NCBI GenBank assembly: GCA_030431165.1
Contig: JAUIJQ010000183.1
Coordinates: 1-6,662, forward strand
Length of the DNA: 6,662 bases
Direction of reading: 5' to 3'
From: Rhodothermia bacterium
Lineage (GTDB): Bacteria; Bacteroidota; Rhodothermia; Rhodothermales; JABDKH01
The notes under the pieces were generated by a model. The model searched no databases and was not told the origin of the DNA. It worked only from the letters and a program-made list of their open reading frames with translations. The position numbers were made by a program, and so were the translations under genes. Below are positions 1-5,879 of this stretch, one piece after another (the stretch's first letter is position 1; the number at the start of each line of letters is the position of its first letter).

Positions 1-16
1 GGGGGGAATTGCTCAT
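1..16 (-). CDS. possible start of next gene downstream of arsR (truncated by window edge)
   Basis: An ATG on the minus strand at 16-14 lies 5 nt after the ArsR stop codon (24-22) and opens a frame reading M-S-N-S-P before the window ends. The close spacing would fit an operon partner. ArsR regulators of this non-metal type are often followed by an SRPBCC (AHSA1-like) protein, but five codons cannot identify a product. No convincing Shine-Dalgarno precedes the ATG, so this may be chance. Confidence 0.3.
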
Positions 17-21
17 AGCTG

Positions 22-417
22 TTACGGATTCTGATTTTCGGGTTTGTCAGAGAACTTCTCGGTCGACGGTTCGACGGCGTCCTCGCGAGATTCTGATTTT
101 GATTGGAGTTCTGTCAGGTAGTCGCTGAGTCGATCAAACGACGCTTCCCAGTGCGCGCGGTACTGCTCGATCCACATCGCCGCATCGCGAAGTGGTTCAG
201 GCTTTAGCCGACACGGACGCCACTGCGCGCGGCGACCCCGCTCGATAAGCCCCGCCTTTTCGAGCACCTTGAGGTGGCGCGTTACGGCTGGGGGCGTCAG
301 CTCGAAGGGGGCGGACAGCTCCCCAACGGTGCGTTCGCCGTCAGACAGAGAGGCCAGGATGGCGCGGCGGGTTGGGTCAGAAAGGGCCGAGAATGTAGCG
401 CTGAGGGCGTCTTGCAT
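22..417 (-). CDS. ArsR-family winged-helix transcriptional regulator
   Basis: A small DNA-binding repressor of the ArsR/SmtB winged-helix fold, acting in the cytoplasm as a presumed dimer. In numbering from the upstream GTG (441), the family hallmark ALSDPTRRAIL is at 19-29, the helix-turn-helix covers about 38-65 with recognition helix TPPAVTRHLKVLEKAGLI (49-66), and the wing follows (ERGRRAQWRPCRL). The metal-binding cysteine motif of classical ArsR (ELCVCDL-like) is absent and there is a single Cys, so metal sensing is unlikely. The tail after about residue 113 is polar, low in complexity and probably disordered. I chose ATG 417 (residue 9 of the longer frame) because AGGA at 427-424 sits 6 nt before it. 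The GTG at 441 has no such site and would lie only about 8 nt from the predicted transcription start. The effector and targets are unknown; autoregulation is suggested by the palindrome in its promoter. Confidence 0.9.
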   Translation of the reverse strand: MQDALSATFSALSDPTRRAILASLSDGERTVGELSAPFELTPPAVTRHLKVLEKAGLIERGRRAQWRPCRLKPEPLRDAAMWIEQYRAHWEASFDRLSDYLTELQSKSESREDAVEPSTEKFSDKPENQNP

Positions 418-455
418 GCCGATTCCTGTCGGTGCAGGCACGGTTATCGTAATTC

Positions 456-484
456 ACTATATCATTAATTAATGAAATCGTGAA
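456..484 (-). promoter_or_regulatory. sigma70-like promoter of the ArsR gene
   Basis: Read on the minus strand, a -35-like TTCACG (484-479) is followed after exactly 17 nt by a -10-like TATAGT (461-456), one mismatch from TATAAT. Transcription would begin near 449, giving a leader of about 32 nt to the ATG at 417 that includes the AGGA ribosome site. The region is sharply more AT-rich than its surroundings. The promoter is predicted by eye only. Bacteroidota primary sigma factors often prefer a different consensus, which lowers confidence. Confidence 0.5.
462..475. promoter_or_regulatory. perfect 14-bp palindrome, candidate ArsR operator
   Basis: TCATTAATTAATGA is its own reverse complement and lies entirely inside the 17-nt spacer between the predicted -35 and -10 boxes of the arsR promoter. 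A dimeric winged-helix repressor bound here would exclude RNA polymerase, so this is a good candidate autoregulatory site. AT-rich imperfect palindromes are typical of ArsR operators. Binding itself is inference. Confidence 0.45.
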
Positions 485-579
485 ATACGATGCAAGCCCA
501 TTGCGGCGGTTCTTGGACTGCCACCAGCCAGAAGGGCTGTCTTCCGGGCCTTTCGATGTCATCATCCCGGCGATGGAAA

Positions 580-1557
580 CTAGAGCTGTGGCTTGAGCGG
601 CGGCTTTTGCCACGCAACGCTGTAGTCTCTGCCGTCAACCGGCGGATTGCCCCCCGGGCCATAACCGACGCGCGAAGACTCGGCGGCAAGCGGGACAAAC
701 TCATGGCTGATACCCGCGGGGGTGCATGTGAAATGCAAGAAGCCGAGCCTCGCGTCACCGTCCGGCCACCGGTCGTCCCACTGCGGGAAAGCCGTGGATG
801 GCGCGAAGATCACCTTGATGCCGTCAACGTCGACGACACGGCGACAGTGGACGTGCGCCGTGATGGCGTGCGTGGTGCCGGTGTCTCGAAAGAGCTCGAA
901 GAGATACTCGCGGATGGCGCTGTCAAGCGCGAAGTACCACGCCACTCGCTCAGCCTTTGACTCGGCATTCCGATCACAGTCAGGCTCGTCAACGGTGTCG
1001 GCGAAGAGGGCCGGATGGATCATCCAGACGTGTCCGCCGCCGGCGGCCGTGCGACCGCGTTGTTCTTCGAGCCACCTTCTGAGTGCCGCTTCTTCGGGGA
1101 GTCCGCTGCCGAGCAGGAAGGCATCAAAGGCACTGAAGCGCACACCGCGATAGTCGAACGACCAGCAGCTTTTGCCGAACACGCGGGCGTATCGTGCGAC
1201 AAAATCCGAGTTGACAGCCATTGGCGCGTCAGGGGCGTACTTGTTTCCGACCTCGTGATTGCCGGGAATTACGTGTGCGTCAAACGGCAGGGCGCCGAGA
1301 TCGTCTTTGACGAGCTGCAGTTCTTCGACGTGCGTGCTGCCGTCTCTCGTGAGATCACCGCCGACGAGAAGGAAATCCGGCTCGAGCTCAACGATCTGTT
1401 TACGTGCCGTCTGCCAGTTGTCATTCCACGCCGGTTGAAAACGGAATGAGCGCGGTGACCCGATGTGCATGTCAGCAACGTGAATGAATGACCAGGATTT
1501 GGATTGTTCGCTCTTGCTCATTGACCGCGTCGTTGGTGGCGTTGTCTGTGTTCGCAT
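580..1557 (-). CDS. calcineurin-like metallophosphoesterase
   Basis: A 325-residue predicted dinuclear-metal phosphoesterase. The calcineurin-like signature appears in order: D-x-H in VADMHIGS (D29, H31), GGDLTRDG (D68), PGNHE (N100, H101), MIHP (H181) and AHVH (H235, H237). All expected metal ligands are therefore present. No signal peptide or membrane segment is seen, so a cytoplasmic location is likely. The substrate (nucleotide, phospholipid, protein or other phosphoester) cannot be told from the motifs. The start is uncertain: ATG 1557 gives the longest frame, but the first 12 residues are Thr/Pro-rich and poorly motif-like, and ATG 1521 (MSKSEQ) is an equally plausible start. Neither has a strong Shine-Dalgarno. 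The gene diverges from the symporter across a short shared spacer and is followed on the same strand, 138 nt on, by the independently promoted arsR. Confidence 0.88.
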   Translation of the reverse strand: MRTQTTPPTTRSMSKSEQSKSWSFIHVADMHIGSPRSFRFQPAWNDNWQTARKQIVELEPDFLLVGGDLTRDGSTHVEELQLVKDDLGALPFDAHVIPGNHEVGNKYAPDAPMAVNSDFVARYARVFGKSCWSFDYRGVRFSAFDAFLLGSGLPEEAALRRWLEEQRGRTAAGGGHVWMIHPALFADTVDEPDCDRNAESKAERVAWYFALDSAIREYLFELFRDTGTTHAITAHVHCRRVVDVDGIKVIFAPSTAFPQWDDRWPDGDARLGFLHFTCTPAGISHEFVPLAAESSRVGYGPGGNPPVDGRDYSVAWQKPPLKPQL

Positions 1558-1595
1558 CCGGCCAAACTAGGGCGTTCGCACTATCTTCGAGGCCA

Positions 1596-1622
1596 TCGGA
1601 GTAAGATCCGACGTTATCCGAC
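1596..1622. promoter_or_regulatory. repeat cluster in the divergent phosphoesterase/symporter spacer
   Basis: The 84-bp spacer carries ATCCGAC twice (1606-1612 and 1616-1622), in direct orientation at a 10-bp period, about one helical turn. An upstream TCGGA (1596-1600) is the exact inverse of the TCCGA inside the repeats. The arrangement is what side-by-side regulator half-sites look like, 20-45 bp before the symporter ATG. The repeats are short, so chance is possible. No convincing -35/-10 pair was found in this spacer. Confidence 0.3.
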
Positions 1623-1641
1623 CCAATACGCGCGAAGCGAC

Positions 1642-3561
1642 ATGGGACTTGCTCCCGCTGACTACGTAGTTGTTGTTCTGTATCTCGTTGCCGTGCTTGC
1701 GGCGGGGATCTGGTTTGCGCGCGTCACCCGCTCGGGCAGCGACTTCTTCGTTGGTGGAAACCGGATACCCTGGTGGGCCGCCGGCGTGTCGCTGTACATG
1801 ACGACGTTCTCCGCGTGGATGTTCACCGGCGCCGCCAGCTTCGTGTACAATACGGGCTGGTTCGGATTCCTCTACTTCGCCGCGAAGCCGATCAGCTTCA
1901 TCGTCGGCTTCCTGCTTGCCGCCGTGCGCTGGCGCCGTGCGCGCATCACATCGCCGGTTGAGTATGTCGAGGAGCGCTACAATCACACCACGCGGCTGCT
2001 GCTCAGCGTAGTCCTGGTTGTAAGCATGATGTACTGGCCCGGCCACCACCTCGCTTCGGTTGCCCGAATCGCCGCCCCCGCACTCTTTCCTGACGTGCCG
2101 TTTGCCATCGACGGACTCATTCTGTTCTTCGGCGTCTTTGTTTTGCTGTACTCGGTGGCGGGAGGCATCTGGGCGGTCAGCATGACCGATGTGCTGCAGT
2201 TTGTTGTGCTCCTGTCTGTATGTGTCGTGCTGCTGATTGCCATCTTCGCGTCGGGAGAGGTTGGGGGGGTGACGGAGGCGTTGGCGGCGGTACCGAAGAT
2301 CGAACCAACACACAGCTTCAGACCCGGAACAGTCTACACGCCCTTGTACATCGTCGGATTCCTGGTATCCGGCATCTTTGGTAGCGTTGTTGGCGACAAG
2401 GCGCAGCGGTTTTTTATGGTGCAGGACGAGCGCGCCGCAAAAAAGACCGGGTGGCTCGCGTTTGCGCTCTTCCTCACGTCGCCACTGCTGTTCGGCATTC
2501 CGCCGCTTATTGGCAAAGTGATCTGGCCGGAGGTCGCCCAGCTCGCCGCAGTTGCGGGGGAGACCAAACCCGACGAGGCCATCTTCATCGCGGTTGTGAC
2601 ACGCTTCCTTCCCGCCGGATTGATCGGGTTGTTCATCGCGGCAATGGTCGCTGCGTCGATGTCGGCGCTCGACAGCGTGTGGAATACGGTGTCTGCTATC
2701 GTCTCGGTGGACCTCTACAAAGGACACCTGCGGCCCGACGCATCCGATCGTGAGCTGCTGATTGTTGGTCGTGTTGTCGTGGCGGTGCTGGCGGTGTCAG
2801 CCGTCACGATGGCGCTGCTGATTGTGCACAGCAGCCTCGGCATTTTTACCATCAGCAACATCGTGCTCGGACTCGTCGGTATCCCGGTCACGGTGCCGCT
2901 GTTCCTTGGAATAGTTACGCGCGTGCCGTCCACGTGGTCAGCGATCCCGGCAATTCTTTCGGGCATAATCGTCGCCGCGGTAACGCGATTTGCGCTGGAC
3001 TGGACGCTTGGTCCGCAGTACCTCGCCGTCATCCTGACGAGCGTTGTTGTGATGTTTGGTTCGCGGTGGATTGGTGCAGCGTACGTGCGTCGCGGGCCGG
3101 CCGGTGCGGTGGTTGTTGCAGTAGTCCTGGTGGCGCTGCTGGGCGCGGTTTTCGGATTACCCGCCGTACCGACGATGGAGCAGGGCGTGTTCAACCAGGC
3201 GTTTTCCGTGTCGGGCGTCGGAGGGGTGTGGCTGCTGATCGCGCTGATGGGAATTGCACTATTGCTCGCGTTGTTTGCACCAGCATTTGGGCGGGATATA
3301 TCGGGATTGCCGGATCGCGTGATGCAGTTCTTTGAACGGCTTGAGCATCCTGTTGATGTAGCTGCGGAGTTGGGCGACGACGAGAGCGTTGCCCGCCCCA
3401 ATCGCATCATCGCGTACGCGGCGTTTGGGTTGGCCATTGTCCCGCTGGGGATGTTGGTACTCAGGGGTGGAGCCGACGCGGCCATTTACATTTCGCTGGC
3501 GGCCTTGCTTGTGGTGCTTGGCGGGCTCTTTATGCTTGCGGGTCAAGGGCGGCGCGACTAG
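1642..3561 (+). CDS. sodium:solute symporter (SSS family)
   Basis: An inner-membrane Na+-coupled secondary transporter of 639 residues. Family marks include SDFFVGGNRIPWWAAGVSLY (33-52) leading into the second helix, YSVAGGIWAVSMTDVLQ (170-186), GDKAQRFFMVQDE (251-263) and AASMSALDSVWNTVSAIVSVD (337-357), the region holding the second sodium site, followed by a D-L-Y-K loop. About 15 hydrophobic segments can be counted by eye, starting at residues 8-26. The protein is longer than the roughly 480-580 residues usual in the family. The excess is a C-terminal part in which a charged linker (about 549-588) precedes two last hydrophobic segments (589-607, 612-634). The substrate is not determinable; sugars, organic acids, amino acids and sialic acid are all carried by this family. 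The start is fixed by the N-terminal helix, since the next Met is at 53. No strong ribosome site is seen. Ser341 of the Na2 motif is kept, but the neighbouring Ser/Thr is Ala342. Confidence 0.93.
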   Translation: MGLAPADYVVVVLYLVAVLAAGIWFARVTRSGSDFFVGGNRIPWWAAGVSLYMTTFSAWMFTGAASFVYNTGWFGFLYFAAKPISFIVGFLLAAVRWRRARITSPVEYVEERYNHTTRLLLSVVLVVSMMYWPGHHLASVARIAAPALFPDVPFAIDGLILFFGVFVLLYSVAGGIWAVSMTDVLQFVVLLSVCVVLLIAIFASGEVGGVTEALAAVPKIEPTHSFRPGTVYTPLYIVGFLVSGIFGSVVGDKAQRFFMVQDERAAKKTGWLAFALFLTSPLLFGIPPLIGKVIWPEVAQLAAVAGETKPDEAIFIAVVTRFLPAGLIGLFIAAMVAASMSALDSVWNTVSAIVSVDLYKGHLRPDASDRELLIVGRVVVAVLAVSAVTMALLIVHSSLGIFTISNIVLGLVGIPVTVPLFLGIVTRVPSTWSAIPAILSGIIVAAVTRFALDWTLGPQYLAVILTSVVVMFGSRWIGAAYVRRGPAGAVVVAVVLVALLGAVFGLPAVPTMEQGVFNQAFSVSGVGGVWLLIALMGIALLLALFAPAFGRDISGLPDRVMQFFERLEHPVDVAAELGDDESVARPNRIIAYAAFGLAIVPLGMLVLRGGADAAIYISLAALLVVLGGLFMLAGQGRRD

Positions 3562-3705
3562 CGGTCTTTGCCCGGCGGCTATCGGCGGGTTCCGGTTCAC
3601 GGAGCCCCACGGACGTTCCAGGCCCGCAGATGGGCCACTCAGCGGGTCCCAGATGCCAAACGAACTCGGGTAGAGGTATCATCATCCGAGTAACTGGCTC
3701 ATGCT
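3562..3705. other. intergenic region with weak hairpins, no gene
   Basis: This 144-bp stretch separates the symporter from the secreted-protein genes. It holds three possible structures: CCCGGCG/CGGCGGG at 3571-3589 (5-nt loop, one mismatch), GGCCC/GGGCC at 3621-3636 (6-nt loop, perfect) and ACTCGG/CCGAGT at 3664-3691 (16-nt spacer, perfect). None is followed by a T tract, so there is no standard intrinsic terminator. The first could still terminate or stabilise the symporter transcript. No persuasive promoter was recognised. Confidence 0.3.
3664..3691. repeat. inverted repeat before the first secreted-protein gene
   Basis: ACTCGG (3664-3669) and CCGAGT (3686-3691) are perfect inverse copies separated by 16 nt, ending 14 nt before the ATG at 3706. 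They could form a leader hairpin or a spaced operator controlling the downstream pair of genes. At 6 bp per arm this is suggestive only. Confidence 0.25.
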
Positions 3706-5871
3706 ATGAATCGCGTCAGGACGGACACCTTTTCCCAAACCGCGTCGTTGGCGCTGAAGGCGCTGATATCGCTGGTGCTATTTTCGAATGCGGACGTGCG
3801 TGCCCAGACGGCCGCTTGTGAACCCGGTACGGCATCTGCGTTTCTGGAAGCCAACGATGTTCGCGCCAAGATCTTCAACAGCGGACATCTCTTCTGGGAT
3901 GGCCACCCGAACGCGTACGAGGTGCCATCCGGCGCCGGGGTTCAAGCTGCTTTTGTTCAGATGCTCGTCCTGACAGGGCGCGTCAATGGCGAAATCCGCG
4001 GCTCGGTTGCGAGGCCTCGGGGCTACGAGGTCTGGCCCGGACCAGTTGACGAGGTGACCGGGCTGCCCCCCGAAGGCGCCTGTGCAGCGTTCGACCGGAT
4101 CTACAACATCGAGGCTGCAGATCTGGAGGCGCTTGATGCCGGTGTTGCGCCGGTGCCTGATCTCAGGGATTGGCCCACCGGGCTCGGAGCGCCAACGCTC
4201 GATGCAGAGGGCGACCTCATTGATATTACGTCGGTTCCACTTTCGGAGCGGTTGTCACGAACAATCGACCTGAACGCAGGAGAACGCCCGGCGATCATTG
4301 GCGACCAGATGATCTGGTGGATCATGAATGACGTCGGTAACGAACACTCGATTACCGACGGCCCGCCGCTTGGCGTGGAGATTGGCGTGTCAGCGTTCGC
4401 TTTTGACGAGTCGGATCCACTTCGCCATACCACGTTTTATCGGTACCGCATACGTTACCTGGGGACGGGTCCACTGGATTCCCTTTACATCGGGGTGTAT
4501 CAGTGGCCGGAAATCGGTTTGTTCGCGGACGACTACCTTGGCTCTGACTCGACGTTGGGAATGGCGTACGCCTACAACGCGGACGACCTTGATGAAAATC
4601 ACTACGGTCCCGCGCCGCCGGCACTTGGACTGGACATGGTCAAGGGGCCGCGCGTTGGGGATGGTTCAGGACAGCAGCCACGTGCCGGTTTTACCGCCGT
4701 CGTTCGTGAAGGCATTGGGTCAAGCGCAGACGCGTACCGTGCCGAACATTTTGAGAACCTGATGCGAGGCAGGTGGACCGACGGGTCGTTTGTCAGGGAG
4801 GGCGGTGATGGACGAGATCAGCCGTCCGGTGCGCGTCCGATGCCATTCATCTACCCGGGTGAGCCGGAGTCCAGAGGCTTCTGGTCGATGATGAACGAAG
4901 ATGGTGCCGGTACACCCGGATCTGCTTACGACGTCAGGTACGTGGCGGGATCGGGCCCGATTCATTTGATGCCAGGCGATGTCGCCGAGGCAGATTTTGC
5001 GCTCGTATGGGCGCGAGGTAGCGACCACTTGGATTCGGTGCGTGAGCTGCGCCGTGCCGACGCGGCCGTTCAGGCGTTTGCTGATTCGGGATACGATCGG
5101 TCGCGACCAGCAATCGATCCACCGGCCCCTGTAGCAACGCCATCTGACGGAGCACTCACCATCTCGTGGAGCAATTCGTCGTCGTCAAACAACGCCACGG
5201 AATCGTTCGCTGTGTTTACACCCGTTGTTGGCGCGACATATGCCTTCGAAGGTTACGAGGTCCTGCGGTTTGACTCAGCGACAGATTCAGTCGGGCAGGT
5301 CGTTGCCACGTTCGACCTTGACAACGGGGTAACGCGCGTTCTCGACGTGCATCCGGACAGCATGTTTGCAGCCGTGGTTGTGGATGGCACCGACTCCGGG
5401 ATTCTTCAGCGTTCGCTTACAGTTGGCGGATTGGACAACTACCGCACCTACCACTTCGGCGTGCGCTCGTACGCGTTCCAGGATGGATACTATCCGAAGG
5501 TCATCAAGAGCGCCGTTGCGCGGGTCAGCGCTGAACCAATGCCGGTTGAGGAAAACCCGAACATGGGAGACGCGATGGCGGCTATCGGCATCGTGCCCAA
5601 CCCGTACTACGGCGAATCAGAATACGAGGTGCTTGGTGGCGACCGTGAGGTGCGGATTACAAACGTGCCCGAGGGAAGTGTAGTTCGTGTGTTTACGTTG
5701 AGCGGTTCGCTTGTGCGAGAACTGCGGCAGGAGAGCGTAGGCGTCGTGCGATGGGACCTTCGCAATCAATCCGGCCGGCGCCTGACGGGGGGCACGTATC
5801 TGGTTCACGTCGAGGGTCCAACGGGCCAACGGCGCCGCGTGTTGAAATTCGTGATGGTCAGGGCGCGGTAG
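3706..5871 (+). CDS. secreted multidomain protein with T9SS type A sorting domain, function unknown
   Basis: A 721-residue exported protein. Residues 1-33 form a signal peptide: basic start, hydrophobic stretch about 15-27 and predicted cleavage after VRA (A33). The N-terminal module (about 38-315) carries NDVRAKIFNSG, EVWPGPVD (108-115), DLRDWPTGLGAP (152-163), WWIMND (204-209), GNEH (211-214), an Asp/Asn-rich stretch ADDYLGSD plus NADDLDEN (274-298) and PPALGLDMVKGP (304-315). I recognise this pattern from large exported Bacteroidota proteins, where it has no assigned function. Next come SGPIHLMPGD and VWARGSDHLDSV (416-445), a fibronectin III-like section (about 470-610) and a C-terminal sorting domain (about 628-721) with PNPYY, VRVFTLSGSLVREL, a W-D-x-R-N-x-S-G turn, GTYLVHV and a basic KFVMVR end. 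Cys38 and Cys126 may form a disulfide. No catalytic triad or enzyme motif was recognised. The start is bounded by an in-frame TAA at 3691; no Shine-Dalgarno is visible. A second gene for a paralog follows after 8 nt. Confidence 0.85.
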   Translation: MNRVRTDTFSQTASLALKALISLVLFSNADVRAQTAACEPGTASAFLEANDVRAKIFNSGHLFWDGHPNAYEVPSGAGVQAAFVQMLVLTGRVNGEIRGSVARPRGYEVWPGPVDEVTGLPPEGACAAFDRIYNIEAADLEALDAGVAPVPDLRDWPTGLGAPTLDAEGDLIDITSVPLSERLSRTIDLNAGERPAIIGDQMIWWIMNDVGNEHSITDGPPLGVEIGVSAFAFDESDPLRHTTFYRYRIRYLGTGPLDSLYIGVYQWPEIGLFADDYLGSDSTLGMAYAYNADDLDENHYGPAPPALGLDMVKGPRVGDGSGQQPRAGFTAVVREGIGSSADAYRAEHFENLMRGRWTDGSFVREGGDGRDQPSGARPMPFIYPGEPESRGFWSMMNEDGAGTPGSAYDVRYVAGSGPIHLMPGDVAEADFALVWARGSDHLDSVRELRRADAAVQAFADSGYDRSRPAIDPPAPVATPSDGALTISWSNSSSSNNATESFAVFTPVVGATYAFEGYEVLRFDSATDSVGQVVATFDLDNGVTRVLDVHPDSMFAAVVVDGTDSGILQRSLTVGGLDNYRTYHFGVRSYAFQDGYYPKVIKSAVARVSAEPMPVEENPNMGDAMAAIGIVPNPYYGESEYEVLGGDREVRITNVPEGSVVRVFTLSGSLVRELRQESVGVVRWDLRNQSGRRLTGGTYLVHVEGPTGQRRRVLKFVMVRAR

Positions 5872-5874
5872 GAA
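5869..5874 (+). promoter_or_regulatory. ribosome binding site overlapping the upstream stop codon
   Basis: TAGGAA contains both the TAG stop of the first secreted-protein gene (5869-5871) and an AGGA Shine-Dalgarno (5870-5873) placed 6 nt before the ATG of the second gene at 5880. It fixes the start of the second gene and suggests translational coupling of the pair. Confidence 0.6.
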
Positions 5875-5879
5875 ACACG

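Noticed and set aside
525..539. CAGCC/GGCTG hairpin downstream of the phosphoesterase as a terminator
   Set aside because: The stem is only 5 bp and no T tract follows on the minus strand.
490..960. A 156-codon plus-strand open frame overlapping the phosphoesterase
   Set aside because: It runs antisense to the conserved C-terminal half of the phosphoesterase and has no domain pattern or ribosome site.
1567..2727. A 386-codon open frame on the minus strand, opposite the symporter
   Set aside because: It is antisense to a clear membrane transporter gene. Its product is rich in Arg, His, Asp and Gln with no domain pattern, as expected from a GC-rich shadow frame.
2715..3485. A 256-codon open frame on the minus strand
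   Set aside because: The product is a Ser/Thr/Ala-rich low-complexity sequence antisense to the symporter, without recognisable motifs.
3671..3705. TATCAT (3677-3682) as the -10 box of the secreted-protein operon
   Set aside because: No acceptable -35 element is found 16-18 nt upstream, and the Bacteroidota TAnnTTTG pattern is absent.
3701..3709. Three-codon leader frame ATG-CTA-TGA as a real coding feature
   Set aside because: It is too short to distinguish from chance; kept only as a note in the leader finding.
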